Positions 26,144-35,946 of a DNA stretch of 64,000 nucleotides are shown one piece after another. Under the pieces are notes generated by a model. It saw only the letters and a program-made list of their open reading frames with translations, had not been told where the DNA came from and ran no database searches. Position 1 is the stretch's first letter; each line of letters opens with the position of its first letter. The stretch is from Sphingomonas ginsenosidimutans (GTDB taxonomy: Bacteria; Pseudomonadota; Alphaproteobacteria; Sphingomonadales; Sphingomonadaceae). The stretch is from NCBI RefSeq assembly GCF_002374835.1, contig NZ_NWVD01000009.1:1-64000 (forward strand), written 5' to 3'. A program made the translations under genes and the position numbers.

Positions 26144-26938
26144 TTATAGCAACTCCGTCTTGCCGAAACCTCTACCCGACAGGGTCGCGGCGATCCGCGA
26201 TTCGCGCTCGCCGCCGGCGGTAAACACCAGCGTGCCGGGCGCGGCGCGGCGGGGCCACGACTGCCCCTCCGTCAGCGATGCGATGCGCCGGGCGATCCCC
26301 GGCCCGCCATCGACGAACCGCACGCCGGGCGCGACCGCCGCCATCTGCGCCGCCAGCAGCGGAAAATGCGTGCAGGCGTTGACGATCACGTCGATCCGGT
26401 CCCCGCCCGGCTGGGCGAACAAGCCGTCAAGCTCGTGCGCCACCGCCGTCTCCGGCGCGACCTGCCCGGCCAGTTCCGACTCCGCCAGCGTCACCAGCCC
26501 CGCCGATCCGTGGCGCAGTACCGTGCAATCCGCGGCGAAGCGCGCCGCCAGATCGTCCACATAGGGCTGGCGCACGGTCGCCTCCGTCCCCAGCACGCCG
26601 ATGACGCGCGTCGCGCTCATCGCGGCGGCGGGCTTGATCGCAGGCACGGTGCCGACGACGGGTACGTCCAGCGCGGCGCGCACCGCAGGCAGCGCGATCG
26701 TCGAGGCGGTGTTGCACGCGATCACCGCCAGCCGCGGGCGATACCGTTCGACCAGCCGCCCCAGCAGCGCGGGGACGCGCGCGGCGATCTCCGCCTCGCT
26801 GCGGATGCCATAAGGGAAGAACGCCGAATCGGCAGCGTAGACGATCGGCGCGGTCGGCAGCAGCGCATGGGTCGGCGCCACCACCGACAGGCCGCCGACA
26901 CCGGAATCGAAAAACAGGATCGGGCGCGCATCGCTCAT
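26144..26938 (-). CDS. murI: Glutamate racemase
   Basis: The 264-residue enzyme makes D-glutamate for peptidoglycan. It starts MSDARPILFFDSGVGGLSVV (catalytic Asp11 and Ser12), with the first catalytic cysteine Cys75 in ACNTAS and the second Cys189/His191 in ACTHFPLL, completing the racemase acid/base pair. PYG at about 42 also matches the family. ATG 26938 follows GGCAGG; a longer upstream extension has no family similarity. It precedes hemA on the same strand and is divergent from plsY. Confidence 0.95.
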   Translation of the reverse strand: MSDARPILFFDSGVGGLSVVAPTHALLPTAPIVYAADSAFFPYGIRSEAEIAARVPALLGRLVERYRPRLAVIACNTASTIALPAVRAALDVPVVGTVPAIKPAAAMSATRVIGVLGTEATVRQPYVDDLAARFAADCTVLRHGSAGLVTLAESELAGQVAPETAVAHELDGLFAQPGGDRIDVIVNACTHFPLLAAQMAAVAPGVRFVDGGPGIARRIASLTEGQSWPRRAAPGTLVFTAGGERESRIAATLSGRGFGKTELL

Positions 26939-27067
26939 CCTGCCGCGCTTAGGGTCAGGACCCGCGCCCGGCAATCAGATGACGCAAATCTGGGCATGGC
27001 ATCGCGCCGGGCTTTTCGCTAGAAGCGGGACAAAAGGGGATCAACGCTGACCAACGCCATCGTCTGG

Positions 27068-27691
27068 ATGCCGCCCGCCGCGGCGCTGCTCGGCGGCTAT
27101 CTGCTGGGGTCGATCCCGTTCGGGGTGCTGCTGACACGCGCGTTCGGGGCGGGCGACCTGCGGCAGATCGGCTCGGGCAATATCGGCGCCACCAACGTGC
27201 TGCGCACCGGGCGCAAGGGGCTGGCCGCTGCCACATTGCTGCTCGACATGGGCAAGGGGCTGGCGGCGGTACTGCTGGCGGCGTGGCTGCTGCCGGGCGA
27301 GGCACCGCTGGCCGCGGCGGGCGCGTTCGTCGGCCATTGCTATCCGGTGTGGCTGGGGTTCCGCGGGGGCAAGGGCGTGGCAACGCTGATGGGCATCGCG
27401 CTGGGGCTGTGGTGGCCGCTGGGGCTGGTGTTCGCGGCGCTGTGGCTGGGGCTGCTCGCCGCGACGCGCATCTCCTCGCTGGCGGGGATGACTGCGGCGA
27501 TCGGGACGCCGGTGGCCGCCGCGATGCTGGGGCGGTTCGACATCGTCCCGCTGCTGATGGCGCTGGCCGGGATCGTCCTGTGGAAGCATCGCGCCAATGT
27601 CGCGCGGCTGATCGACGGGACCGAACCGCGCGTCGGCGCGAAGAAGGCGGCGCCCACCGACGGTCCGGCGGAGAGCGGCGCGGGTGAGTGA
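27068..27691 (+). CDS. plsY: Glycerol-3-phosphate acyltransferase PlsY
   Basis: The 207-residue inner-membrane protein has about five hydrophobic segments and the three PlsY motifs: [26 protein letters not shown] and [21 protein letters not shown]. It transfers acyl groups from acyl-phosphate to glycerol-3-phosphate, the first step of phospholipid synthesis. The start is the first ATG compatible with the family N-terminus; a non-ATG start seven codons earlier cannot be excluded. The stop overlaps the start of dprA by 8 nt. Confidence 0.95.
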   Translation: MPPAAALLGGYLLGSIPFGVLLTRAFGAGDLRQIGSGNIGATNVLRTGRKGLAAATLLLDMGKGLAAVLLAAWLLPGEAPLAAAGAFVGHCYPVWLGFRGGKGVATLMGIALGLWWPLGLVFAALWLGLLAATRISSLAGMTAAIGTPVAAAMLGRFDIVPLLMALAGIVLWKHRANVARLIDGTEPRVGAKKAAPTDGPAESGAGE

Positions 27692-28760
27692 GGCGCTGGC
27701 GAGGCTGCGGTTGATCCGCACGCCGTCGATCGGGCCGGTCACCTATCGTCAGCTGATCGCACGCTTCGGCACCGCCGCCGCCGCGATCGACGCGCTTCCC
27801 GATCTGGCGCGGCGCGGCGGCGGGCGCGCGCCGGTGGTACCGCCGGTCGCGCTGGCGGAACGCGAAAGCGCGCTGCTGGCGCGGATCGGCGCGCGCCACC
27901 TGTTCCTGGGCGATGCCGATTATCCGCGCCTGCTGGCCGAAAGCGACAATCCCCCGGCGGTGCTGACCGCGCGCGGCGACCTGTCGCTGGCGGCGCGGCT
28001 GCCGGTGGCGATAGTCGGCGCGCGCAACGCCTCCGCCGCGGCGTGCCGCTTCGCGCGGCAGATCGCGCACGCGCTGTCGGCGCGCGGCGCGACGATCGTG
28101 TCGGGGCTGGCGCGCGGAATCGACACCGCCGCGCACGAAGGCGCGCTGCCCGCGACGATCGGCGTCATCGCGGGCGGGATCGACGTGGTCTATCCGCCCG
28201 AGAATGCCGCGGTGCAGGAACGGATCGCCCAGGAAGGGCTGCTGCTCGCCGAAATGCCGCCGGGGACCGAGCCGCGCGCCCGGCATTTCCCGCATCGCAA
28301 CCGCATTATCGCCGGCCTGTCGCTGGGGACATTGGTGGTGGAGGCGGCGCCGCGGTCCGGCTCGCTCATCACCGCGCGGCTGGCGGGCGAGGCGGGGCGC
28401 GAGGTGATGGCGGTGCCCGGCCACCCGCTCGATCCGCGCGCGCACGGCTGCAACGCGCTGATCCGCGACGGCGCGACGCTGATCCAGACCGCCGACGACG
28501 TGCTGGAACAGATCCGCCCGATCGACGCCCGCGCCGCGGTCCACGCCCCCGCCGCCCCCTGGCTGCCGCCCCCGCCGGAGGATGCCAGCGACGCCGATCG
28601 GCGCCGGGTCGAAGGGCTGCTCGCCCCCGTCGCGGTGGGCGTGGACGAGATCGTCCGCCAGTCCGGCCTGTCACCCGCGATCGTGCAGATGGTGCTGCTG
28701 GAACTGGAACTAGCCGGCCGGCTAGAACGCCACGCCGGCGGGCGGGTGAGCCTGTGCTGA
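27684..28760 (+). CDS. dprA: DNA-processing protein DprA
   Basis: The 358-residue protein loads RecA on incoming single-stranded DNA during natural transformation. It has an N-terminal SAM-like helical part ([21 protein letters not shown]), a Rossmann-like DprA core with [31 protein letters not shown] and [20 protein letters not shown], and a C-terminal winged-helix domain ([26 protein letters not shown]). It starts at GTG 27684, overlapping plsY, and its TGA overlaps the next GTG. Presence of dprA alone does not show competence. Confidence 0.94.
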   Translation: MSEALARLRLIRTPSIGPVTYRQLIARFGTAAAAIDALPDLARRGGGRAPVVPPVALAERESALLARIGARHLFLGDADYPRLLAESDNPPAVLTARGDLSLAARLPVAIVGARNASAAACRFARQIAHALSARGATIVSGLARGIDTAAHEGALPATIGVIAGGIDVVYPPENAAVQERIAQEGLLLAEMPPGTEPRARHFPHRNRIIAGLSLGTLVVEAAPRSGSLITARLAGEAGREVMAVPGHPLDPRAHGCNALIRDGATLIQTADDVLEQIRPIDARAAVHAPAAPWLPPPPEDASDADRRRVEGLLAPVAVGVDEIVRQSGLSPAIVQMVLLELELAGRLERHAGGRVSLC

Positions 28761-29128
28761 GGGAGGATATCGCGCCGCGCTGGGTCGGGCGCTGGTTTCG
28801 CGGCGCCGCGCTGTATGGAACGGTCGCATTGCTCGCCAGCCTGCTGGCCTCGCCCGCCGGCGCGCCGGGGCCGCCACTGCCGCCGCTGGCCTTCGCCTTT
28901 ACCGCACTGGCGTTCCAGATCGTTTTCTGGATCATCGGCGGCGATCCCGTCCGCTACCGCCCGGTCATGCTGGCGGGTGTGGCCGAAAAGCTGGCGTTCG
29001 GCGCCCCTGCGCTGTGGCTGATAGCGACCGGCGGCGCCGGTCGCGCTATCGCGCCGTTCGCGATCATCGACCTTGCGTTGGGCGCCGGCTTCCTGCTGGC
29101 CTGGCGCACCACCCCCGACCGGCGCTGA
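28754..29128 (+). CDS. Small four-helix membrane protein, unknown
   Basis: The 124-residue protein starts at GTG 28754, inside the dprA stop region (seven-base overlap). Four hydrophobic segments are visible at about 18-33, 45-65, 72-90 and 101-117, with IVFWIIGGDPVRYRPVMLAGVAEK between the second and third. It has no motif that identifies a transporter or enzyme. It closes the plsY-dprA unit and is followed after 73 nt by topA. Similar small polytopic proteins are common in sphingomonads as uncharacterised proteins. Confidence 0.7.
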   Translation: MLREDIAPRWVGRWFRGAALYGTVALLASLLASPAGAPGPPLPPLAFAFTALAFQIVFWIIGGDPVRYRPVMLAGVAEKLAFGAPALWLIATGGAGRAIAPFAIIDLALGAGFLLAWRTTPDRR

Positions 29129-29201
29129 GCGGCGGACTTGACGCCTCCCGACGCTCCCCTCCACCCTCGCGCGTGTACGTGAGGCTTCCTAGTTAGGTAC
29201 A

Positions 29202-31751
29202 ATGCAACTCGTCATCGTCGAATCGCCCGCCAAGGCGAAAACCATCGAAAAGTACCTCGGCCCGGATTACCGCGTCCTCGCCAGCTACGGCCACATCCGC
29301 GACCTGCCCGCGAAGGACGGATCGGTGAACCCGGATGACGGGTTCGCGATGGAATGGGAGAATTACGCCGACAAGGCCAAGCAGCTGAAGGCGATCGCCG
29401 ACGAGGCGAAGAAAGCCGACCGCCTGATCCTGGCCACCGACCCCGATCGCGAGGGGGAGGCGATATCGTGGCACGTCCAGGAGGTGCTGGCCAAGCGCAA
29501 GGCGCTGCCGAAGGACGTCCAGCGCGTGACCTTCAACGCGATCACCAAGCCGGCGGTGACGCAGGCGATGGCGAACCCGCGTGAGCTGGATACCGACCTG
29601 ATCGACGCCTATCGCGCGCGCCGCGCGCTCGATTATCTCGTCGGCTTCACGCTGTCGCCCGTGCTGTGGCGCAAGCTGCCGGGCGCCAAGTCGGCGGGCC
29701 GCGTCCAGTCGGTCGCGCTGCGCCTGATCGTCGACCGCGAGCGCGAGATCGAGGCATTCCGCAGCGTCGAATATTGGTCGGTCACCGCCGCGATGGAGCA
29801 GGACGGCACACCCTTCACCACGCGGCTGGTGCAGTGGAACGGGCAGAAGCTTGACCGGCTGTCGATCGGCAACGAAGACGACGCGCTGAAGGCGAAGGCG
29901 GATGTCGAGGCCGGGCGCTTCTCCGTCCAGTCGGTCGATACGCGGCCGGCGACGCGCAACCCGCCGCCGCCCTTCACCACCTCGACGCTCCAGCAGGAGG
30001 CGGCGCGCAAGCTCGGCTTCTCCGCCGACCACACCATGCGGATCGCGCAGCAGCTCTACGAGGATGGCGCGATCACCTATATGCGGACCGACGGCGTGCA
30101 GATGGACGCCAGCGCCATCTCCGCCGCGCGCGCCGCGATCGCCAATCGCTATGACGGCGGCTACGTCCCCGACAAGCCGCGCCAGTATCAGAGCAAGGCG
30201 AAGAACGCGCAGGAAGCGCACGAGGCGATCCGCCCGACCGATTTCGCGAAGGACCGCGTCGGCTCGGGCGACCATGCGCGCCTCTACGACCTGGTATGGA
30301 AGCGCGCGATGGCGTCGCAGATGGCATCGGCGCGGATGGAGCGCACCACGGTCGAGCTCGCCGACGGCACCGGCCGCAACGTGCTGCGCGCGACCGGGCA
30401 GGTGGTGCTGTTCCCCGGCTACCTCGCGCTCTACGAGGAAGGGCAGGACGACAGCCAGGACGAGGATGCCAAGCGCCTGCCGCGCCTGCGCGAGGGCGAC
30501 GCCCCGGCGAAGAAGGACGTCCTCGCCGAGCAGCATTTCACCCAGCCGCCACCGCGCTTCTCCGAGGCGTCGCTGGTCAAACGGATGGAGGAATTGGGGA
30601 TCGGCCGCCCCTCCACCTACGCCTCGATCATCAAGACGCTGAAAGACCGCACCTATGTGCGCGTCGAGAAGAACCGTTTCTTCGCGGAGGAGAGCGGGCG
30701 GTTGGTGACGGCATTCCTCGAACGCTTCTTCGAACGCTATGTCGGCTATGATTACACCGCCGAGCTGGAGGAGGAGCTGGACGACGTGTCCGGCGGGCGC
30801 GCGCAGTGGCAGGACGTGCTCGCCGCCTTCTGGCGCGATTTCAAGCCGCGTACCTCCGAGGTGATGGAGCAGAAGCCGAGCGAGGTCACCGCCGCGCTCG
30901 ACCAGTTCCTGGCGCCGTTCCTGTTCCCCGAAAAGGCCGACGGATCGGACCCGCGCCTGTGCCCGGCCTGCGGTGCGGGACAGCTGGCGCTGCGCGGCGG
31001 CCGGTTCGGCGCGTTCATCGCGTGCAGCAACTATCCGGAATGCAAGTTCACGCGCCGCTTCGCGCAGGGCGGCGAGGCAGCGGGCGAGGATACCGGCCCC
31101 GAACAGCTGGGCCACGATCCCGAAACCGGGCTGCCGGTGGAGCGCAAGTCCGGACGCTTCGGCCCGTACATCCAGCTGGGCGAGGGCAAGGATGCCAAGC
31201 GCGCCTCGATCCCCAAGGACATCGGCGAACTCGATCTGGAGATGGCGCTCAAACTGCTCCACTTGCCGCGCACGATCGGCCAGCACCCCGAAACCGGCAA
31301 GGACATTGCCGCCAGCATCGGGCGCTACGGCCCCTATCTGGTCCATGACGGCAAATACGCACGCTTGTCCTCGACCGCCGAGGTGTTCGAGACCGGGATG
31401 AACGCCGCGGTGGTCAAGCTGGCGGAGGCGGCGGCGGGCGGCGGACGCCCGGCGCGCGGCGCGGCGCGCGCACCGCTCAAGGTTCTGGGCGCGCATCCGC
31501 GCACCGAGGCCGAACTGCGGCTGATGGAGGGACGCTACGGCCCCTATGTCACCGACGGCACCACCAACGCCACGCTGCCCAAGACGGTCGCCCCCGACCA
31601 GCTGACGCTGGAGGAAGCCGCGCAACTGATCGACGCCCGCGCCGCGGCGGCCCCCGCCAAGCCGAAGAAGAAGGCGCCCGCGAAAAAAGCCGCTGCGAAA
31701 AAACCTGCAGCGAAGAAAGCCACTGCGAAGAAGGCCGCGGCGAAGGAATAG
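29202..31751 (+). CDS. topA: DNA topoisomerase I (type IA)
   Basis: The 849-residue enzyme relaxes negative supercoils. It has a TOPRIM domain (VESPAKAKTIEKYLG at the N-terminus, ATDPDREGEAISWHV near residue 73), the catalytic Tyr293 in ITYMRTDGVQ, and GIGRPSTYASII near 465. The C-terminal half has one four-cysteine zinc motif (CPACG at 587 with CSNYPEC) followed by topoisomerase C-terminal repeats (GRYGPYL/V copies). A Lys/Ala-rich tail of about 35 residues ends the protein; such tails bind DNA. It starts at ATG 29202. Confidence 0.96.
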   Translation: MQLVIVESPAKAKTIEKYLGPDYRVLASYGHIRDLPAKDGSVNPDDGFAMEWENYADKAKQLKAIADEAKKADRLILATDPDREGEAISWHVQEVLAKRKALPKDVQRVTFNAITKPAVTQAMANPRELDTDLIDAYRARRALDYLVGFTLSPVLWRKLPGAKSAGRVQSVALRLIVDREREIEAFRSVEYWSVTAAMEQDGTPFTTRLVQWNGQKLDRLSIGNEDDALKAKADVEAGRFSVQSVDTRPATRNPPPPFTTSTLQQEAARKLGFSADHTMRIAQQLYEDGAITYMRTDGVQMDASAISAARAAIANRYDGGYVPDKPRQYQSKAKNAQEAHEAIRPTDFAKDRVGSGDHARLYDLVWKRAMASQMASARMERTTVELADGTGRNVLRATGQVVLFPGYLALYEEGQDDSQDEDAKRLPRLREGDAPAKKDVLAEQHFTQPPPRFSEASLVKRMEELGIGRPSTYASIIKTLKDRTYVRVEKNRFFAEESGRLVTAFLERFFERYVGYDYTAELEEELDDVSGGRAQWQDVLAAFWRDFKPRTSEVMEQKPSEVTAALDQFLAPFLFPEKADGSDPRLCPACGAGQLALRGGRFGAFIACSNYPECKFTRRFAQGGEAAGEDTGPEQLGHDPETGLPVERKSGRFGPYIQLGEGKDAKRASIPKDIGELDLEMALKLLHLPRTIGQHPETGKDIAASIGRYGPYLVHDGKYARLSSTAEVFETGMNAAVVKLAEAAAGGGRPARGAARAPLKVLGAHPRTEAELRLMEGRYGPYVTDGTTNATLPKTVAPDQLTLEEAAQLIDARAAAAPAKPKKKAPAKKAAAKKPAAKKATAKKAAAKE

Positions 31752-31758
31752 GCTCCCG

Positions 31759-31784
31759 CCCGGCGGTCGTTACCGGCCGCCGGG
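31759..31784. terminator. Hairpin between convergent topA and dihydroorotase genes
   Basis: CCCGGCGG (31759-31766) pairs perfectly with CCGCCGGG (31777-31784) across a 10-nt loop. It starts seven bases behind the topA stop and overlaps the last codons of the convergent dihydroorotase gene. It probably ends topA transcription and possibly both transcripts. Confidence 0.6.
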
Positions 31785-33104
31785 AAACTCGGTCGCCTCG
31801 AACCGGATCGGCGCGCCCTGCGGCGCGTCGCCCAGCGTGTCCTCCCACATCGCGACATGCCCGCGCACGATCGTGCCGATCGGCTTGCCGGTCAGCGTCA
31901 TGCCCGTGAACGGCGACCAGCCTGCGCGCGACGCCAGCCACGCATCCTCGATCGTCCAGCGCTTCTTCAGGTCGACGATCGTGAAATCGGCGTCATAGCC
32001 GCAGGCGATCCGCCCCTTGCCCGCCAGGCCGAAGATCCGCTGCGCGCCCGCGCTGGTCAACTCGATCACCCGCTGCAACGACAGCCGGCCGTTGGCGGCA
32101 TGGTCCAGCAGCAGCGGGAGCAGCGTCTGCACACCGGGCATCCCGCTGGGGCTGGCGGGATAGGGCTTGGCCTTTTCCTCCAGCGTGTGCGGCGCATGGT
32201 CCGACCCGATCACGTCAGGCACCCCGCGCGCCAGCCAGTGCCACAGGCCGTCGCGATGTGCGCCCGAGCGGATCGGCGGGTTCATCTGCGCCAGCGTGCC
32301 CAACCGCGGATAGGCTTCCTCGCCCGCCAGCGTCAGATGCTGCGGAGTCACCTCGCAGGTGGCGATATCCTTGTTGCGGCCCAGCAATTCCAGTTCCGCG
32401 GGGGTGGTGACGTGCAGCACATGGATGCGCCGCCGCGCCGCCCGCGCCAGCCGCAGGATGCGCTGCGTCGCCAGCAGCGCGCTTTCGTCGTCGCGCCATA
32501 CCGGATGCGACGCAGCATCGCCGGTGATCCGCTCGCCGGTGCGCGCGTTCATCCGGTCCTCGTCCTCGGCATGGATGGCGACGCGGCGCTGGCCATGCGC
32601 CAGCACCTCGGCCAGCCGCGCATCCTCGCTGACCAGCAGGTCGCCGGTCGAGGCCCCCATGAAGATCTTGACCCCCGCGGTGCCGGGCAGCCGCTCCAGC
32701 TCGGTCAGGTCGCGGGCATTGTGATTGGTCGCCCCGACGTAGAAGGCATGGTCGCACCACATCCGCCCGTTGGCGCGCGCCAGCTTGTCGGCGATCGCCT
32801 CTGCCGAATCGGTGTTGGGCTTGGTGTTCGGCATCTCGAACACCGCGACGACGCCGCCGCGCACCGCCGCCTCGCTGCCCGACGCCAGGTCTTCCTTATG
32901 CTCCAGCCCCGGCTCGCGGAAATGCACCTGCGTGTCGATGACGCCCGGCAGGATATCCAGCCCGGTACAGTCGATCGTCCGCCCCGCGTCGCCGCGCGCG
33001 CCGATCTCCACGATCCGTCCGCCGACGACGCCGACATCGGCCGCCACAGGGCCGCCGGGGGTATGCACCGTACCGCCGCTCAGCAGAAGATCGTAGCTCG
33101 CCAT
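31770..33104 (-). CDS. pyrC: Dihydroorotase (class I, PyrC/AllB-like)
   Basis: The 444-residue amidohydrolase closes carbamoyl-aspartate to dihydroorotate in pyrimidine synthesis. Metal ligands are visible: His-x-x at TQVHFREPG near 60, the bridging lysine in GVKIFMGAS (about 150), His in AIHAEDE, His in IHVLHVTTP, and Asp in VIGSDHAPHTLEEK near 303. NPPIRS and GVQTLLPLLLD fit class I dihydroorotases. The ATG at 33104 is used; the GTG one codon earlier is less likely. It is divergent from the ygfZ-like gene and convergent with topA. Allantoinase is the main alternative, but there is no purine-degradation context. Confidence 0.87.
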   Translation of the reverse strand: MASYDLLLSGGTVHTPGGPVAADVGVVGGRIVEIGARGDAGRTIDCTGLDILPGVIDTQVHFREPGLEHKEDLASGSEAAVRGGVVAVFEMPNTKPNTDSAEAIADKLARANGRMWCDHAFYVGATNHNARDLTELERLPGTAGVKIFMGASTGDLLVSEDARLAEVLAHGQRRVAIHAEDEDRMNARTGERITGDAASHPVWRDDESALLATQRILRLARAARRRIHVLHVTTPAELELLGRNKDIATCEVTPQHLTLAGEEAYPRLGTLAQMNPPIRSGAHRDGLWHWLARGVPDVIGSDHAPHTLEEKAKPYPASPSGMPGVQTLLPLLLDHAANGRLSLQRVIELTSAGAQRIFGLAGKGRIACGYDADFTIVDLKKRWTIEDAWLASRAGWSPFTGMTLTGKPIGTIVRGHVAMWEDTLGDAPQGAPIRFEATEFPGGR

Positions 33105-33160
33105 CACCCGTCGCCTCGTCCGCTCTTTCGTCCTATCGCCCGCCCCCCTACCTTGCGGGC

Positions 33161-33904
33161 ATGGACGATACTACCCCGGGGACCATGCTGGCCGACCGCG
33201 CGCTGCTGCGGCTGGCGGGCGACGACGTGCGCGGCTTTCTGCAAGGGCTGCTGACCAATGACGTGGCCGGCGCGCTGCCGGTCTGGGCGGGGCTGCTGAC
33301 GCCGCAGGGCAAGGCGCTGTTCGACATGATCGTGTGGAGCGATGGTGACGACATCCTCCTCGATGTCGAGCGCGACCAGGCCGATCCGCTGGCGCGGCGG
33401 CTGGCGATGTACCGGCTGCGCCGCGCGATCACGATTGCGCGCGATGATGCGCTGGCGGTGCACTGGTCGACGGCGCGGCCGGACGACGCGGCGGACGCGG
33501 TCCCTGATCCGCGGCTGGCGGCGCTGGGCTGGCGCTGGATCGCCGCGCCCGGGCCCGCGGCCGCGGGGTGGCACGCGCACCGCCTGTCGCTGGGCGTGGC
33601 GGAAGGGGCGGCGGAGCTGGGCGCCGGCGAAACGCTATGGCTGGAGGCGAATGCGCGCGAACTGAACGGGGTCAGCTTCACCAAGGGCTGCTACGTCGGG
33701 CAGGAAAACACCGCCCGGATGCATCACCGTGCGAAGGTGAACCGCCGGCTGTTCGTCGCGCCGATCGACGATGGTGACACGCGCCGGCGTGTCGCCTATC
33801 CCGATCGCGGAATGATGGTGACGTTGCGCCGGGTCGAAGCACCGGGCGACGCCGCGATCCCGGATTGGCTGGCACCGCATCTCGGTTCGGACCCCGCGGC
33901 GTGA
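33161..33904 (+). CDS. ygfZ: YgfZ/GcvT-like folate-binding protein
   Basis: The 247-residue protein has the diagnostic KGCYVGQE motif with Cys177 and the N-terminal FLQGLLTNDVAG typical of YgfZ. These tetrahydrofolate-binding relatives of glycine-cleavage T protein help repair or assemble iron-sulfur clusters. The C-terminal barrel is shortened in line with alphaproteobacterial members. It is a single gene between the divergent dihydroorotase and the convergent hydrolase. It could support Fe-S enzymes in this window such as BioB or PaoA. Confidence 0.9.
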   Translation: MDDTTPGTMLADRALLRLAGDDVRGFLQGLLTNDVAGALPVWAGLLTPQGKALFDMIVWSDGDDILLDVERDQADPLARRLAMYRLRRAITIARDDALAVHWSTARPDDAADAVPDPRLAALGWRWIAAPGPAAAGWHAHRLSLGVAEGAAELGAGETLWLEANARELNGVSFTKGCYVGQENTARMHHRAKVNRRLFVAPIDDGDTRRRVAYPDRGMMVTLRRVEAPGDAAIPDWLAPHLGSDPAA

Positions 33905-33925
33905 CGGTGGACTCGGCGCGCGCGG

Positions 33926-34642
33926 TCACCCGATCGCGCAATGTGCCACGCCCTCCTCGCCTTCCGACACCCGCGCCACCAGCTTGCCGTCCGGCGCGAC
34001 GATCGCGGTGCAGCCGAAGCTGATCAGGTCGCCCGCCGTGCCGGTCACGTCGGCGGCGGCGACCCAGCAGCCCGTCTGCCGCGCCCGGGCGACCAGATTG
34101 TCGACGCTGCGCGCGCGCCACCGGGCCGCCGTCGCCACCGGCAGCATGTTCGACAACGGATACAGGATCGCCGCCGCGCGCTGCTCGGCGATACGCTGCG
34201 CGGCGTCGGGGTGGTTGGCATCGGCGCAGATATTGATCCCGAACCGCCCGCGGCCCGCCGCGAATGTCGGGAAGGCCTTGCCCGCCGTCACGCCCGGCTC
34301 GTTGGGATGCGCCTTGTCGTAATGACCGACGACGCCCCCGCCCGCGATCACCAGCGCGCGGTTGAACACCCGTCCCGCCTCTCGAACGAACGCCCCGATC
34401 ACCAGCGTCGCTCGCGCCCCCGCGACCGCGCGGCACAGCGCGTCGATCGCCGCCGCCGCCGCATCGGCGCGGCGCGTGATCGTCTCTGGCTCCCAAGCAT
34501 GGCCGGTCAGCCATGCTTCCGGGAACAGCAGCAGGTCGATCCCCGTCGCATCCGCCCACGCGACACGCGCCCGCACCGACGCGCAGACCCGTGCCACGTC
34601 ATCGGGGATCGCGGCGCACTGAACAGCCGCGATCCGCATCAT
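33926..34642 (-). CDS. Carbon-nitrogen hydrolase (nitrilase superfamily)
   Basis: The 238-residue protein has a full Glu-Lys-Cys triad: Glu42 in LLFPEAWLTG, Lys110 in HYDKAHPNE and Cys139 in GINICADAN. The fold hydrolyses amides or nitriles; the substrate is unknown. It starts at ATG 34642, only five bases behind the upstream amidohydrolase stop, so it belongs to a three-gene operon with two exported amidohydrolases. It has no signal peptide, suggesting that products released in the periplasm are hydrolysed further in the cytoplasm. Confidence 0.85.
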   Translation of the reverse strand: MMRIAAVQCAAIPDDVARVCASVRARVAWADATGIDLLLFPEAWLTGHAWEPETITRRADAAAAAIDALCRAVAGARATLVIGAFVREAGRVFNRALVIAGGGVVGHYDKAHPNEPGVTAGKAFPTFAAGRGRFGINICADANHPDAAQRIAEQRAAAILYPLSNMLPVATAARWRARSVDNLVARARQTGCWVAAADVTGTAGDLISFGCTAIVAPDGKLVARVSEGEEGVAHCAIG

Positions 34643-34647
34643 GCGCG

Positions 34648-35946
34648 TCAGCGCCGCTCGTAGGCCTTGGGCAACGCGCCCTCGGTCGGGGTCAGGTAGC
34701 GGTCGCGCAGCTTGGTCTGGCGCGACTGCATCGGCTGCGGCTGGCCGTCGATCCAGATCGCCACCGGCGCGGACGACAGCTCCAGCGGATCGCCGTCCCA
34801 CATCACCACGTCGGCACGCCGGCCGGGGCGCAGCGATCCGATCTCCCCGTCCATGCCGATCGCGGCGGCCGGGCCGCTGGTGATCGACGCGAACGCCTGT
34901 CCCCAGTCCAGCCCGGTCGCGCCCGGCACGCGGGTGATCGCCACCAGATTGCCGGCATATTGGCGCAGCACATGGTCGCCCGCCTGCGCGCCGCCACCGC
35001 TCATCAACGACACCTGCACGCCCGCCGCGCGCATCCGCCCGACGTTCGATTCGGTCGCCGCCAGATTCTCGAAACTGGCGGGCAGGTCCGCGAGCGCCGC
35101 GGCGATCACCGGCACGCGTGCGGCGGCGATCTCCTTGGCCACCAGCCACCCTTCGGTCGCGCCGATCAGCACCAGCTTCAGCCGCGGATAGTCGCGCGGC
35201 AGCGACAGCACCTGGCGAATGTCGCTGGCGCGGTCGACATGGACGAACAGCGGCACCTGCCCGTCCAGCACCTTGACCAGCGCGGCGGCATCGGCGCGCG
35301 TCACCAGCGCATCGCGCGACCGGCCGTCGAAGCTCGCCGGGTTGCGACGATAATCCTGCGCCTGCTGGAAGGCGTCACGCAACGCCGCATAGGCCGCCGG
35401 GCGGCTGCCGCCCGCCAGCCGCCCGCCCGCCTCGCCCAGTTCCACGAACTGGAATGCGCGCGCGCGGGTGACCGGGCTGGCATCGTTGCCCAGGTCGATC
35501 ACCGCGCCCTGCCCGGCGAAGATCGACCCTGCGGCATCGGGCGCGACGATCGCGCGGGTGATGCCGCCCAGCCGCTCGTTCGCCACCTTCACCCCGGCCG
35601 GGTTCACCGCATCGGCGACGTCGATCGCCGCCTTGAACGGCGAAGTGCGCGCGCCCGCGTCGTTGCTTTCGGACACGCCCTCGGCATCGACCAGCGACAG
35701 CGCGGTGATCGCGGAAACGACGCCAGCGGCCACCCATTTGCCGGTCGCGTCGATCACCTGCGCGCCCGCAGGCACGCCCACACCGCGCCCGGCGGCGACG
35801 ATGCGGCCGTTGGCGATGACGACGGTGCCGCCCTCGATCGGCGCGGACCCGTCGCCGATCGCGACGGTGCCGCCGGTGATCGCGACGGTCTGCGCCCCGG
35901 CGGGGGCGGCCAGCATCGTGGCGAGCATCAGGAGCGCGCGCTTCAC
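34648..35946 (-). CDS. Exported amidohydrolase-like protein, probably without metal site
   Basis: The 432-residue protein begins at GTG 35946, overlapping the previous stop (GTGA), and has a signal peptide (LLMLATMLAAPAGAQ). N- and C-terminal composite domain parts match amidohydrolases (GGTVVIANGRIVAAGRGV; GSLRPGRRADVVMWDGDPL). However, the place of the metal-binding HxH reads KWVAAGVVSAITAL, and the usual late Asp/His positions are also missing (VSLMSGGGAQAGD). It is therefore probably a non-catalytic partner. The upstream paralogue keeps its histidines, so an active/inactive pair in the periplasm is likely. Confidence 0.8.
   Translation of the reverse strand: MKRALLMLATMLAAPAGAQTVAITGGTVAIGDGSAPIEGGTVVIANGRIVAAGRGVGVPAGAQVIDATGKWVAAGVVSAITALSLVDAEGVSESNDAGARTSPFKAAIDVADAVNPAGVKVANERLGGITRAIVAPDAAGSIFAGQGAVIDLGNDASPVTRARAFQFVELGEAGGRLAGGSRPAAYAALRDAFQQAQDYRRNPASFDGRSRDALVTRADAAALVKVLDGQVPLFVHVDRASDIRQVLSLPRDYPRLKLVLIGATEGWLVAKEIAAARVPVIAAALADLPASFENLAATESNVGRMRAAGVQVSLMSGGGAQAGDHVLRQYAGNLVAITRVPGATGLDWGQAFASITSGPAAAIGMDGEIGSLRPGRRADVVMWDGDPLELSSAPVAIWIDGQPQPMQSRQTKLRDRYLTPTEGALPKAYERR

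Noticed and set aside
31660..31750. The Lys/Ala-rich repeat at the topA end as a frameshift artefact
   Set aside because: Basic tails of this type are common in alphaproteobacterial TopA and the frame continues without a break to the stop.
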